From Muscardinus avellanarius (taxonomy: Eukaryota > Chordata > Mammalia > Rodentia > Gliridae), in the NCBI GenBank assembly GCA_963383645.1, contig OY726561.1:27074826-27138825 (forward strand): DNA of 64,000 bases, written 5' to 3'. Below the pieces are notes generated by a model. It made no database searches, was not told the DNA's origin, and saw nothing but the letters and a program-made list of their open reading frames with translations. Position 1 is the first letter of the stretch; each line of letters opens with the position of its first letter. This document shows, piece after piece, positions 11,351 to 23,199 of this stretch. A program made the translations under genes and the position numbers.

Positions 11351-12239
11351 ACTGTGTTTGAATGAAGGGGAGTGAATTTTGGAGCAAAGCCCCCATATTA
11401 TTTAGCTGTTATTGAGAAGAAATTGTAGGACAAACACCTGTGTTTTAAAAGGCTCAAAGACATGTGAATATAGATTCAGTGAATCATCATAGACAATATG
11501 GTTTCTGGAAAGATTTTCTAGCTTTATTATCAGTGGTAAGCTGACCATGGGTATTTAAACATGGAGATTGAAGAGCCCCTCCATTACCCCTGAGAGACTA
11601 ATGCACAGAAGGTAAGAGCACCAAATCCCACAGAGTTTGGGAAGATGAATAGGAGTGTAGATTCTGATTACAGTTTTCCAAAGGCATAGTTATCCCCTAG
11701 TCTAAAGAGCTCTTCATATGTGATACCTTGTAGAGCAGCTATGCTGAGGAATTTATTGGAGTAGTATGTAGCATTACTGCTTGTGCAATTTTCTCAATGG
11801 AAAACACGTTCATTCATTCATTCATTCATTCATTTCACCAAAATATATTTTTCATGTCAAACCATTGAAGCTGAGGTTTTATGCCTCAGTAGGATGTAAA
11901 ACTGCAGTGTCCCAGTAAAATGTAATGAAACTGAGTTCCTACCCTAAAGGAGCTACTTAAGGATCCTAAAATTCTATTTTTTATAAATGGACTTTTATTC
12001 TTCTTCAGAATCCTTGCCCTACTGGAGCACAGAAAGTAAAGTGTGAAGATTATTCTATCCATAATGAATGTACTTGTTTTCAGCTCTTCACTGGATTCTG
12101 TGTGAAACCCGAACTGAACAATTTGGCAGCCTACCATGCCTTCTTGATATCTAAGTCACATGCCACTGCTAATAATAATGTTTTGTTTGGAATTAGTAAA
12201 AAGGGGTAAATATGGCAAGGAATGTGCCTGCCCTTCTTT
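11351..12239. other. Mostly unrecognised; short (ATTC)n at 11810-11834
   Basis: Only the CATT/ATTC tetranucleotide run is distinctive. Confidence 0.45.
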
Positions 12240-12520
12240 TTTTATTTTTATTTTCTTCATTGCCTTAATTTTTTTAACTTTTTATTGGTTCATTGTAGTC
12301 ACATATCTTAATGGAGTACAAGATCGTGGAGGCATACACACACAGATCACCCAATTAGCCTTTACCTAATTCTCGCCCCATTCCCTCCTCCTCCCTCCTT
12401 CTCATGTTTGGCTGAGTGATTGACTTTGATGTTTGTTAATGTACATCAGTGAATATTAGAGAATTTCCCTCTTCCCTCCTCCCGTCATCTCAGGTCACCT
12501 TATTTATAGAATTTTTTTAT
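12240..12520 (-). mobile_element. L1 3'UTR, antisense
   Basis: The + strand is the reverse complement of the L1 3' end seen in sense at 30.85-31.06 kb (antisense 'aatttccctcttccctcc', 'tgtttgttaatgtacatc', 'ctccctccttctcatgtttg'). Confidence 0.85.
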
Positions 12521-13059
12521 AAAGAACTTGTGGATAGAGCCCAATAACTTCTCTTTTACCACTAATTTCATTCCTATGTCTCTCCTCCCCTATATAACTA
12601 AATGTATTCCATGGGCCCACTGACAATGGGACTAAGTGACCAGGTGCTGGAACTTCTGAAATTTTGAGCCAAAATTAACCTTTCTTTCAAGTTGATTTTC
12701 TAATGTTTTTGTCATGAAATTGGAAACTGATGAACACAATCTCCCTATTAAGAAATCTAAAGAAAAATTCAGTCCTTTTATTTGTATTGTCAATACCATT
12801 CAGTATATTTGGTCACTCCCTCTTCTTAAAACATATTACTCCCTGATTTTTGCTAGATTAGACTTTTCTGATGTTTGTTATTCCTGTTCTCTAGCCACTA
12901 TTTCTCTTTCTCCTCCCTTGGTACCTTGTCCATCTTCACTTGACAATTCTACATGGATTTCCTTAGAAGAATATTTCAGACCATCTTCTAACTTCATTCT
13001 CCATTCTCACACAAAGCTAGGAGTTTTTAGTAAAGATTATTTCATTCCATAGCTTCAAT
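12521..13059. other. Nothing firmly recognised
   Basis: It contains a 112-codon open stretch at 12714-13052 (plus) with no motif that I know. It may be old LINE sequence. Confidence 0.35.
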
Positions 13060-13510
13060 TAGTAACCTCTTTGCCAATAATCTGTCAATAATTCCAACTT
13101 TGTATTTATATCCCAGAGATTCCTTTTCTAAGACAAATTCATAGACCCACAGCTTAGGTAACATTTATTTGTTTATTTTCAGCCAACTCACTACCAAAAA
13201 TATTAAAAACTAACCTGAGACCTGCTTTTCCTGCAGTGTAACTATCCTATTAAGTTGCTCAAGATAAAACCTAGGCATCTTGAGACCTTTGTCTCCACTA
13301 TGCCTCATACCAACCCACCCAAGAGTAACTACTGATTCTACCTTCTAAGTCATTTTGAATTCTCTTCTCTACAAGGCCATGGCCACATATCCAAATGAAG
13401 CCTCGTCTGAATTAATGCATTATTTTCAAATGATCTTCCTCAACTGCTCCCTGACTTTTAATATTCCACTCTCCACACAACAGCCAACATGAGCATTTGT
13501 AAATGCAAAA
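13060..13510 (+). mobile_element. Ancient L2-like LINE remnant
   Basis: The C/T-rich prose (actactgattctaccttc, actctccacacaacagcc) resembles the widely dispersed mammalian L2. It is heavily decayed and the assignment is by resemblance only. Confidence 0.4.
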
Positions 13511-14459
13511 TGGATATGAATTCCTTATATTCAAAGACTTCAAATGTGCAGAGAAGCAACTTAAAAGCTCTAAAAGTCAACTTAGTTCCAAAGACCCCAT
13601 ATGTATGTACAAGTGGAAAAAAAAATTTTGTAAAATCAAGGTATACCATGCAATTTGGGATAAGTAATTGATCAATCAAAAGTTTTTTTTTAGGAGTCTC
13701 CAAATTGTCTTTCTGATTAAATTCCAAACTGTAATCTCCAAACTGACTACAAATTCTCCATCCTTGGCTTGGCATGGTGGTACATGCCTGTAATCCTAGC
13801 ATTTGGGAGGCTGAGACAGGAGGATGGAAGCCAGCGAAGACCTCCAGAAAATTCTTCATCCTCCATGGGATAGGGTATGGGGTCAATTTTTATCATCATT
13901 CCTTATCCAGGGTAAGCTTTGTTTTGATTTCCCTTATCCTGTCCAACCCCTTAAAATGATGTCCTCTGTCCCTTCATAGCTTTTAATAGCCAACTTACTG
14001 GTAATGATGAGGACAACTGGCTTTTGTTCTAAATCCTCTACATACATCAACCCGTACAATCTACATCCCTTTGGATCAACCTGCCATTGTAGAACTTTGT
14101 ACACCTCTCTTCCCTTCTCAAGAAGCTCAAGGCTCCTGTGAATCTTTTTCCCACATCACACTGCATGTGTGCACTGAACATTCATTCAACCCAGTATCTT
14201 TCCAAACTGCTGCTCATCAGTCACTCGGTGCCAGGCTGGGCACGAGGCTGCTCTAGACAACAGTAGTATCCCCAGGTTACTTTCAGGAAAGCAAGGTATG
14301 GGTCTCTTTGTTCTTGATCCACTTAGCAGGTCAAACATTCATATAATTCTGCCAAACCTGTATCCATAGAGATGTAAAACTTGAGAATAGTATCTTTCCC
14401 CTTCTTAGAAACACACAACAGCTGCTTGTTTTCTTGCTTTCTTGTCCCAATTCGGAAGC
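13511..14459. other. SINE left-half fragment and possible L2 remnants
   Basis: At 13765-13835 there is a B1-like left half only (ggcatggtggtacatgcctg ... gaggctgagacaggaggatg) with no ID half. The rest, including 'ctccaaactgactacaaat', may be more L2. Nothing else is recognised. Confidence 0.4.
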
Positions 14460-14680
14460 TCCATTCATCTACTGACAATACAGTCATTCTTCAGTGCCCA
14501 TGAAGAATTGGTTGCAGGATCTTCTGCAAATAACAAAACTAGCAGATGCTCAAGTCTCTCCATAAAAAGTCTGTATATATTCAGTACAGAGGCAATTTCT
14601 TTTTTAACATTTTCAACCCACAGTTGGTTGAATCCATGGATTCTTAATTCACAGATACAGAGGACCAACTATATTTAAAA
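14460..14680 (+). mobile_element. MER2/Tigger-type DNA transposon remnant
   Basis: It has the MER2-like series 'agaattggttgcaggatc', 'agatgctcaagtc', then the terminal 'cagttggttgaatccatgga' and 'cagaggaccaact'. These match the ends of the Tigger-derived MER2 family. It is non-coding. Confidence 0.72.
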
Positions 14681-15149
14681 AAAAAAATAAGACCCTCAGC
14701 TCTGAGTGTCTGAGGAAAAATGGCTTTGAATCTATTCTCACCCCACTGTGTTATTTAAATAGAAATTAAATGTACTCTTTTGGGGAACTTTGATAATTTA
14801 TGCTAAGAATCCTCTTCAGGCAGATTCACAAATACTTTTCTGGCTCAAAAGCTAGATTCTTCATGGAAAACTTAGGCTTTCAAGATCTTATCACTGTTTA
14901 AGTTTCAAATAACAGATTGTCTTCTTCTTTAAGCCGAAAATGTTCTTCTTCTTAGATAATGGATGTCACTATCTGAGATGGTAAAAAAGCAAAAACAAAA
15001 CCATTGAACACTGAAGGGAAAATTGGACAAGGAAAAAATCCTTAGTTTTAACAATTTTCATATGTTAGCCTGAAACTAATATAAATATGATTAAGTACAC
15101 AGTGTAGTACAAACATCCCCTCTTGAAACTGTATCTATCTTTTAAATAG
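14681..15149. other. Nothing recognised
   Basis: AT-rich, no supportable feature. Confidence 0.4.
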
Positions 15150-16060
15150 ATGTTTTAGGGGATAGGAGATGCGGCTAGCAGAGTCAAAGGTGCTCCCTCT
15201 CCTACTTCAGTTTTGGGTAAAGTTTTTTAATTTAACCCAAAGACATCTCTCACATTAGAGAATAATTCAACCCTCAACAGCATCTCAAATCTACTATGGC
15301 TTTACAGTGCAGCAGCAAGAATATTCAATATATTATAGATAAAGATCTCATATAAAAATAATAAAATATTCTTGCAAACACCACCCCAAACACCAATTCC
15401 TATTCTAAAATTAACCTATCACTATGATCCTAATACTTGACAATATACTTAATTGGAAACCTAGATCCAAAAGACTGAAACCAAATCTTCACCCCAAAAC
15501 AAAAACAACATAGTAATTTGAGGCTTATGGCATATAGTTAAGGTAAACACACAGTGTCAGAAGCAAAGGTGAGTGATGGAACACAGTCAGGTAGATGTTT
15601 ATACATAGAGTGTCGTGGGACATCAGAGAAAGCTCCATATGGATTCATGTGCACACATCTGGAGGCACCAGATCTTCCCATGGTATATCCAAGAGCAGGG
15701 AGACAAGGGAGAATCCACTCTTGTCATTTCAGTTTTAGAAGCTCCACATCGAAGACAAGGGTGGTGTGTGGTGGGATAATGTCCAGGTGGCCAATGGTAC
15801 TGTAGGCATAGTCTGGAAAGATAGTCAGCTTGGCTCTCTGACCCACATTCACATGGGCCACCCCTTCTGCCCAGCCTTGGATCACCTCCTGCTTGCCTAG
15901 CATAAATTTAAAGGACTGTTTCTGTCCCAAGAGGAATCCCACACAGGTCTGGCTGCCCTGTTGCTTTGTATTCTTCCTCCCCAAAACCACATATGAGTTT
16001 CAAGTTTATTATTGCAATAAAAGTGCTTTATGCTAGCTTTTCTCAATAAATAGATAAATA
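15150..16060 (-). pseudogene. FKBP1A: FKBP1A processed pseudogene with 5' inversion
   Basis: The source gene encodes FKBP12, the FK506-binding peptidyl-prolyl isomerase of about 108 residues. On the minus strand, 15940 down to 15724 encodes its C-terminal two thirds, with [25 protein letters not shown] and FDVELLKL visible before a stop. A one-base loss separates the DSS..DRN stretch from FKFMLG, and several substitutions follow. Minus-strand sequence down to about 15150 resembles the FKBP1A 3'UTR. The far 3' end (tattattgcaataaaagtgc, a polyadenylation-signal region) lies at about 15955-16040 on the PLUS strand. So the inserted mRNA is in plus orientation, with its upstream part flipped and the middle of the 3'UTR lost. 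There are no introns and the N-terminus is missing. It is dead: no start, frameshifted, rearranged. Confidence 0.88.
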
Positions 16061-16850
16061 AGTGTTTATTGATGTCTAGTTCACATACAAAATATACACA
16101 GATCAAGAATATACAGCTTGATGAATTTTCACCAAGTGAACACAGCATCTTGTCATAGCCTCAGGTCAGAAAGCAGATCCCGACCACGTCCCATCTATAA
16201 CCAAACTCTAACTACACAGTAACTTTGTTACTTTGGGAAATTTACATAAATGGAATTACACGCTGCTTTTTTTTTGTTTATTCTTTTTAGCACAAAGTAA
16301 TATATGTGAGATTTACCCCACAGTGTGGCACATGGAATATCATTACTTCTCATTGCTTTGGGCGTAGCCATTATATAAAATTATCTATCTGTTGTACTTC
16401 TAGAGGACATTTTAGTTGTTTCCAGTATGAGTCTATTGTGATGTTATCCTCATTATTACATTCACCCTTTGTAGTATGCATGGTTGTTAGTTTTATGGTT
16501 AGGAATAGTACTATCAGTTCATAAGATTATATCTTTATCTATAAAGCAGACATTGCCAAGCATTTTTCTAAAGTGGTTATACCAATTTAAACTTCTACTA
16601 GTAAAAATTTTAAATTGCTATTGCTTTACATATTTACCAATACTCAGTGATACCAGATTTTTAATTCTAGCTGTTCTCATGAGTGGCTGTTGGTATCTCA
16701 GTGTATTTTTTTATTTTCATTTTCCTGATGACTCAGAAATCCTTTCAATGCATATTTTCCATTCAATTCTAAAGTGTTTTTAATGTCATTTATCATATTT
16801 CCATTAGTATTCTATCTTCTTTTATATTTCTAGTAGTACTTTATAAAACA
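16061..16850 (-). mobile_element. Ancient L1 (L1M-type) 3' region, antisense
   Basis: Typical antisense old L1 text: 'ttgatgaattttcaccaagt', 'ttacataaatggaattacac', 'attttagttgtttccag', 'aagtggttataccaattt'. No intact frame. Confidence 0.7.
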
Positions 16851-17061
16851 TATACAACTGCATTACACTGAGGCACTACGGTTATGTCACATGACTATAT
16901 CCATATTATGCTACATCTGGACGATATTGCTCCATTGGCTACATGTAAAGCCTTGGGTCAATACCACATTGCCTTATTATGACCTTATTATTGTCTTTTT
17001 TGAGTACTAAGTATGGTTTAAGGAGATGAGTTTGGCTGCCAAATCGATAAAGGAGGACTCA
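16851..17061. other. Unassigned, possible old DNA-element piece
   Basis: Nothing firmly named. Phrases such as 'ttatgtcacatgactatat' recall old mammalian interspersed repeats. Confidence 0.3.
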
Positions 17062-17877
17062 TGATGGTTAGTTTTATATCACAGCTTAACTAAATGAAGG
17101 ACCACCTAAAGCTAGCTATTAAACATTATTTATGGTAGTGTTTGTGAGGGTATTCCTAGAGAGATTACAGTTTAAATCAGTAAACTTAGCATAGAATATT
17201 CACCCTCCCCAATGTGAGTATAGTCATCCAATATGTATAGAAGCTGAACTAAACACAAAGACACAGGAAAGGTAAATTCTCTCTCTGATCTCAGACATCT
17301 ATCTTCTGCTCTTGGACATATGTGCACCTGGTTCATAGGCCTTGGGAAACAAACCAGATTTATACCATGAACATTTTTTATTCCCTTTCTCAGGCCTTCA
17401 GACTCAGACCAGGACTTAACCATAGGTTCCCCTAGTTCTGAGACCTTTAGAACCAACACAAATTATACCATCAGCCTTCATGTTTTCTAGCTTGTGAATG
17501 GGACTCTTTAGACTCTAAAATAGCTTGAACCAGTTTCCATAATGAGATTTATTATGTTGGCTTGAGCCAATTTCCATTTTATGTGTGTGTACATATGCAC
17601 ACATGTGTGAATATACTGCTTATAATTATAATTATGCATTCTTGTTATTTTTATGCCTAGGAATAGTACTGCATATATTATATATATCTACATATACATT
17701 ATAAATATAAATATTTGTCATATAAATTCATTAGATATTTACATCATTCATTAGATAATTACATATCCAGTATATATTATACACACATGTGTACATATAT
17801 AAAATATACATATATTATGGAAGTTGGTTCAAGCCAACATAATTTTATACATAAAATTCTTGATATATAGGGATTAT

Positions 17878-17919
<42 letters not shown>

Positions 17920-17950
17920 GTTCTGTTCCTCTGGAGAACTATGACAATAC
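17062..17950 (+). mobile_element. MLT2-like ERV-L solo LTR, enlarged by internal repeats
   Basis: It starts 'tgatggttagttttatat' and ends 'tggttctgttcctctggag', the usual MLT2 termini. The middle carries typical text (agaatattcaccctcccc, ccaatgtgagtatagtc, caggccttcagactcag). An AT-rich block, an inverted repeat and a CA microsatellite enlarge it to about 890 bp. Confidence 0.7.
17879..17918. repeat. (CA)n microsatellite
   Basis: About 19 CA units near the 3' end of the MLT2 LTR. Confidence 0.96.
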
Positions 17951-18064
17951 TCACCTTGATCAAGATCTTTATATTTATATATATAATTTCCTACTGAACA
18001 TTTCCAACTAGATATTATAGACATTTCAAAATCAATATTCAATTGATTTCATTTTTCCCACTTC

Positions 18065-18500
18065 GCCATCCCCACTCCCACCTCTCCTCCCACTCCTACA
18101 TTTACAATTTCACTTAACAGTGCCATCATCCACCTAGTTTCCTAAAGCAGAAATCTTTCAGTCATTCTAAATTCTCTTCTCTCCTTCCACCCACACCTTC
18201 TCATTCACCAACTAATTATTCCTCCTACATTGTTCTGTAATCCTTCACATCATTATTAACTACTACTGTCTAATCAGCTTCCATTCTTTCTTCCCTGACT
18301 ACTTACATATCCCCTAATGGCTCTCCTAATCTCAGTTTTGTCCTCCTTTGAAGCCTCCTTCATGTATAAGTCAGAAGCACATAACTAAAATTCCCTTTGA
18401 CTATGAAATGTCCATATTTAAGCCCCTTCTGAGGCTTTCCATGTGATTTTTACTCAGGGTACATGCTAGGCCTTCTGTATACTGACTTATTTACTTCTTC
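18065..18500 (+). mobile_element. L2-like LINE remnant, first part
   Basis: C/T-rich L2-like text (cttcgccatccccactccca, tctaaattctcttctctcc, catatcccctaatggctctc). It is interrupted by the SINE at 18505 and appears to resume at 18740-18960. Confidence 0.45.
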
Positions 18501-18504
18501 ACTT

Positions 18505-18735
18505 CAGCTTTGATTTTTCCCTTTATTTGTGGTACTGGGGATGGAACCCAGGGGCTTTTCTACCTCTGGGATACACTGTCAGACCTATTTTATATTTTAT
18601 TTGAAAACAGGGTCTCACTAAGTTGCTGAGGGCCTCACTAAGAAGCTGATGCTGGCTTCGAACCTGCACGATACTCCTGTCTCAGCCTCCCAAGTACTGG
18701 GATTACAAGTGTGTGCCACTACTCTCAGCTTGATT
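18505..18735 (-). mobile_element. B1-dID SINE, antisense
   Basis: The + strand reads 'gtggtactggggatggaacc', 'gaaaacagggtctcactaag', 'ctggcttcgaacctgcacga' and 'ctgggattacaagtgtgtgc'. A short duplication (agctttgatttt / agcttgatttt) flanks it. Confidence 0.92.
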
Positions 18736-18960
18736 TTCTCTTCTAATAATCTCAAAGTGCTTGCATTTTCTTTTTTAACTACAGTGTGGCCCTCATCCTT
18801 CAATTTCTTTGTTGTCTTCCCCAAACTTGGACTCTCCTCCAGTTCTTACTCATCTCTCAAGATTAGAGTCTGTGAATATCTCCTCCAGGAAGCCTGGACC
18901 ACTGGCTCAAACTGAGCTCTCCCACAACTCAACAAAGTTCTCATGGTTCTTACAGAAGTT
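18736..18960 (+). mobile_element. L2-like LINE remnant, second part
   Basis: The text 'ctcctccaggaagcctggac' and 'aaagttctcatggttctt' is typical of the L2 3' region and continues the 18065-18500 piece. Confidence 0.45.
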
Positions 18961-19480
18961 GACATGAGCTGTTTGAAGTCTTTCTTCTCCACTAAACAGC
19001 TCCTGGAGAGCATCCCAATGTCATATTTGTCTTTCTGGCTTGGATGTTGTAGACAGGATGACACAAATAAGATATCATAAAATAGCTTTCACACAGAAAT
19101 ATTTGAGGCCATTTTGTAGGTCTGTGACAGAGCTTAATACCTGTTTTGTCCTTTCTTTCTTGTAAACATAATTTCAATTTTAGTTCAGGTGACCATGTCC
19201 CTAACTCAATATCTACAGTTTCCACTCTCCTTTCCTATGACAGAGATCAGTAAAATGTTAAAAACTCACTGCTGGCTTTTTGGAAAACAATTTAAGTAAA
19301 GATAAATCAGAGAAGGGGGAATGTTCTTTTATCATTTGTTCCTCCCTTCTTCCTGCATGAAATATATTCAAATGACTAGAGTTGTTAGAGACATCACTTG
19401 CTCTTTCCCTTGAATATACAAAACCAAGCTCTAAAGAAAGATAAAATCCTGGATCCAAGAACAGCACTCTTTTAGCCGCC
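18961..19480. other. Nothing recognised
   Basis: No supportable gene or repeat. Confidence 0.4.
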
Positions 19481-19562
19481 TTCTTCTTCTTCTTCTTCTT
19501 CTTCTTCTTCTTCTTCTTCTTCTTCTTCTTCTTCTTCTTCTTCTTCTTCTTCTTCTTTTTTT
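19481..19562. repeat. (TTC)n / (GAA)n trinucleotide repeat, about 25 pure units
   Basis: About 77 bases of uninterrupted TTC, followed by a T-run. On the minus strand it is a GAA repeat. Confidence 0.98.
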
Positions 19563-19756
19563 TAATCTAGCCGGTCTTTGTTACCAGTAGCCAATTGCAA
19601 TATCACCTGCTAGCACTACATAAATTTCTTTTTTTTAAGAAAATTGTGAGTTAAAATTGATCATAAGAAATGTTTAATTGGAATTTTCTAAGACTGATAC
19701 CCTTACACTTCTACATATATTGCTCTATTCAATTTTATCCAGAAAGCAGTCTAAAT

Positions 19757-19786
19757 GAGTGTGTGTGTGAGTGTGTGTGTGTGTCC
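19757..19786. repeat. (TG)n microsatellite with GA interruptions
   Basis: GTGTGTGTGAGTGTGTGTGTG run just upstream of an antisense SINE. Confidence 0.9.
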
Positions 19787-19799
19787 AAAGATTAACTCA

Positions 19800-19960
19800 G
19801 GAGTATATCCAAAGATATACTCTTAGCCTTATTTTATTTCTTACTTTGAAACAAGGTCCTGCTGAGTTACTATCCATTACTAGCCTCAAACCTGTGATCC
19901 TCCTGTCTCAGCTTCACAAGTACTGGAATTACAGGCATGTGCCACCATGCCCATTCCAAG
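19800..19960 (-). mobile_element. B1-dID SINE, antisense, decayed
   Basis: The + strand shows 'gaaacaaggtcctgctgag', 'cctcaaacctgtgatcctcc', 'ggaattacaggcatgtgcca'. The ID half is mostly lost. Confidence 0.78.
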
Positions 19961-20339
19961 TGACTTTTAATATGAGAAAGTAGTGAGCTGATTTCTAATT
20001 TTCATTTAACTCTTATAATGTGTAATTTTAAGTAGAGGTGGAGTTTATGAGACAATTACTTGATTAGTAGTACTCTTATTCACACTAGCTATTTGGGGGA
20101 CTTTATTGTACCTAATTAAGAAATCAAGATAGAGTAATTAGAGTTCTTTCAAGACATACAACCAAGAAAACACCAATAAATCATTCTATGTAGACTCTAA
20201 ACTTCATATATCTATATGTAGACAGAAACATAAATTATTGTTAGCTTTTTCATCTTAAAAACTATAAAATAAAACAGTAAGAGCAACAAGCCATGAAAAC
20301 AAATTTCAAGGGCCCTGTCACACATAATTAATGACAGGG

Positions 20340-20850
20340 ATAGATTGTTTTAGGTTATTTTATCATTGTGTAAATATCATAGAATATACTTACACAAACC
20401 CAGATGGTATATGTCAGTCACTTGATGTGAACTCTTCATTCAATGTAGAGATACAGTAAATACAAGACACATGAGACTGCTGCCAGCACAGCAAAGCAGT
20501 TTTACAATAAACTTTCTATTATAATAAATAAAAAGAATACTCTCTAAAATGATTAAAAGTATAGGAACCAGTAACAGTCATTTTTACTATTATTAATTAT
20601 TAGATAATAAAGACATAATGGTATTGATATACTTTCATTTGACTGGAATGACAGGTTTGTTTATACCAATAGCACCACAAACACATGAGTAAGGAACTGT
20701 GATGAAATGTCCTGACAACTACTATGTCACTAGGTGATAGGAACTTTTCAGCTCCATTGTAATTTTATGGTACCACCATCATATAGGAGTCCAATACTGA
20801 CTGAAATATCATTATGTGGCACATGATTCTATATTGGATTCTGGGCCTTT
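20340..20850 (+). mobile_element. Old mammalian interspersed repeat, probably DNA transposon
   Basis: A linked set of phrases (acttacacaaacccagatgg, ataccaatagcaccacaaac, actaggtgataggaac, ttcagctccattgtaat) recalls a dispersed mammalian repeat. I cannot fix the family name. Confidence 0.4.
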
Positions 20851-21268
20851 AACTTGCTAGAAATCAATTGTTGTTTTTCTAACTACTCGTGCACTTAACC
20901 TAGTTCCTTCTTGAGGAAGAACATAGCCATTTTTATACTATATTGACTCATTTTAAATTTTATTTATGTGATACTCAGGCACAGACACCATGTGGTATCT
21001 TCCCTGGGCATTTAAGGCTAACTCTTCAACATCACATTCAGAGTGAATTAATTGCTTAGGGTCCCAATCTTCTGCGTGAATGAATTGTTTAGCGTCTATG
21101 CCACTGTTTCCATGTGAACTTCCTTGGGCTTCTCTCTTTCAGTGAGTGCTCATTTACTTATTCAGTGATTTCTTCAAATACTCATCCCCATCTGAGCCCC
21201 TTAAAGACAAATTTTAATTCAGAGAATGAAAATTTTTGTCTTGTTTGGGCTTTTATTTCTTTTCTTTA
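20851..21268. other. Nothing recognised
   Basis: No supportable feature. Confidence 0.4.
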
Positions 21269-21456
21269 CTTTTCTTTTGGTACTGGGGATTAAATCCAGG
21301 TGTTCTACTTTTTAACTACAACCCCAACCCTTTATTTTTTTTTTATTTTAAACAGAGCCTCCATAAATTAGCACATCCTCACTTTGAACCCATAATCCTT
21401 CTACTTCAACCTCCCAAGTACTAAGATTACAGCCATGTACCACCATACCCAGATCT
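21269..21456 (-). mobile_element. B1-dID SINE, antisense, old
   Basis: The + strand reads 'ggtactggggattaaatcca', a decayed ID half, 'aacagagcctccataaatt', and 'cccaagtactaagattacag'. Confidence 0.82.
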
Positions 21457-21629
21457 TGTTTTGTTTTTAAGGATAAATGGCAGAATATGAGATCAGAGAT
21501 CTTTAGCTTCTAAGTGCCATTTTTTACTCTTGTGTGTAGTGTAAAATAGTTGTTTAGGTTGTTTAGTCTTATTTCATACTAAGCAACTTGCCCAAGTTTC
21601 ATTCATCCATCTGCTCAATAAATATTAAA

Positions 21630-22640
21630 TGTCAAGCGGAGTGCCGTGGCAACACCATTTTACCTACTCATGGATTAGCATGTACAGCATAGATTAGCAT
21701 ACACAGCAGAGGCATGGATTAGCAGAGAGCCCCCAGGGCCAATTAGTAAAAGAGGCGTACAGTGTGCAGGGCACAGAGCCCTAGTAAAGCCTTTGGAGAT
21801 CACCACAGAACACTCAATCATGGTGACTGGAGAGAAGACAAACCAACCCAGCCCTTGCTGTAAAAAAACACACAAGCTCAGAGTCTGTAAAACCAGGTCT
21901 TCTGGCCCTGCAGCCTCCAAGTCCCCCAGCAAAAAGCCAACAACTTGATGCAAAGTAAGCAGCTGCAGCTCATTGGGATTTTAATCAGTCTGCACCTTGC
22001 CCAATACTTCATAGAGATCCTACTGACTGGACACTTGGCTAGAACCTGTGGCAGCAGTGGCCAAACTCACTGCATCCTCCAGAGATCCAGAGCAGCACTC
22101 AACAACACTGTAAGTGAACTAGCCTTCCCTGTGGGAGATTGCCCACCATGGCCTCATGGATTCACTCACAAGGTCTGAGACTTTTCAGTTCAACCCAGTG
22201 AAGGTGGGGGTGGAATGTGCTATTGGACACAGCAGAGACATGGATTATCAGAGAGCCCCCAGGGCCAGTCGGTGAAAGAGGCCAGGAGTCTTCAGGGCAC
22301 AGAGCCCTAGTAAGGCCTTTAGAGATTGTCACAGACCACCCAATCATGGTGACTGGGGAGAAGTCAGATCAACCCAGCCCTAGCTGTAGAGAACATTCAG
22401 GCTCAAAGTCTATGAAAAGTAGGGAGATCTATGCTTATACTAGATCCAGTGCAAGATATACCAACCACCTGCATAGAGAGAGAGACTCAGGGACAGGCTA
22501 TGGAGAGCTCAGAGACACAGGCTTGCAGCAGGAGAGGTCAGTGGTACTCAGAGCCTGCACAGAGAGACACCAAGTTAGGCTCCCAATCATTAAAGGAGAC
22601 CAAAAAGTGGGGCTACAAACTGACATTATTATTTTAGGTT
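21630..22640 (+). mobile_element. L1 5'UTR-like region, two repeated units
   Basis: Two related units share 'cagagagcccccagggcca', 'gggcacagagccctagtaa' and 'caatcatggtgactgg'. They start at 21706 and 22232, so the period is about 526 bp. Upstream is the only stretch with 'gcggagtgccgtggcaacac'. A third diverged copy of part of the unit is at 27.42-27.65 kb, joined to L1 ORF2. This fits an L1 5' promoter region with tandem duplication. The 141-codon open frame at 22217-22642 crosses it and is not a known protein. Confidence 0.55.
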
Positions 22641-22802
22641 AAAAGCAAATAAAAGCACTTGGCACATGCTGGATAACCTAATACTGAATGTGAACCTTAA
22701 ACAGCTGAAAGAATTCACATAGACCTAGAAGAGGCCAAGTCTGTTTAATATTCATATATTGGTAGGATTGTTTCATTTTGTTCTTGTTTTGTTTTGCTAT
22801 TT

Positions 22803-22842
<40 letters not shown>

Positions 22843-23199
22843 TGTGTGTGTGTGTATGAGCATGCTTGTTTGCTGTTCTTGCACACCTTTTTTACAAGTT
22901 TCTTCCCTCTTTCATACTACTCTCTTCTCTCCACCCCTTTTTTCTTTCCTTTTCTTTATCTTGTAGATCTTGTAGTAAATCCACTTCATATCACTATACC
23001 TAAATACTCTACACTGGTTACTAAAATCCTCTTATATATTCACTATTAATCTCCACTATATATTACCTTACTGCACTCAAACTCTTATTCTCTTCTATCC
23101 TATCTGCTACTTTATCCTGTTCTTGCATTAACTGCTTCAACACTTTCCTCCTCACTCAATCTTCACCACTAAATACAATACAACTTGCCCTTTTATATA
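22641..23199 (+). mobile_element. Probable L1 5'UTR/ORF1 leader with microsatellite
   Basis: It sits between the 5'UTR-like units and ORF1-like sequence. It contains (TG)n at 22806-22856 and C/T-rich text. Its L1 origin is inferred from position only. Confidence 0.35.
22806..22856. repeat. (TG)n microsatellite
   Basis: About 25 TG units with one GA interruption. Confidence 0.96.

Noticed and set aside
11009..11396. Six overlapping open frames of 72-97 codons
   Set aside because: They are translations of dinucleotide repeats (Tyr/Ile/His/Thr and Cys/Val runs) open on both strands.
13458..13886. 142-codon antisense frame
   Set aside because: It runs through an L2-like remnant and a SINE left half, with no conserved motif.
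22217..22642. 141-codon open frame
   Set aside because: It crosses an L1 5'UTR-like duplicated unit; the matching frame is broken in the sister unit at 21.7 kb.
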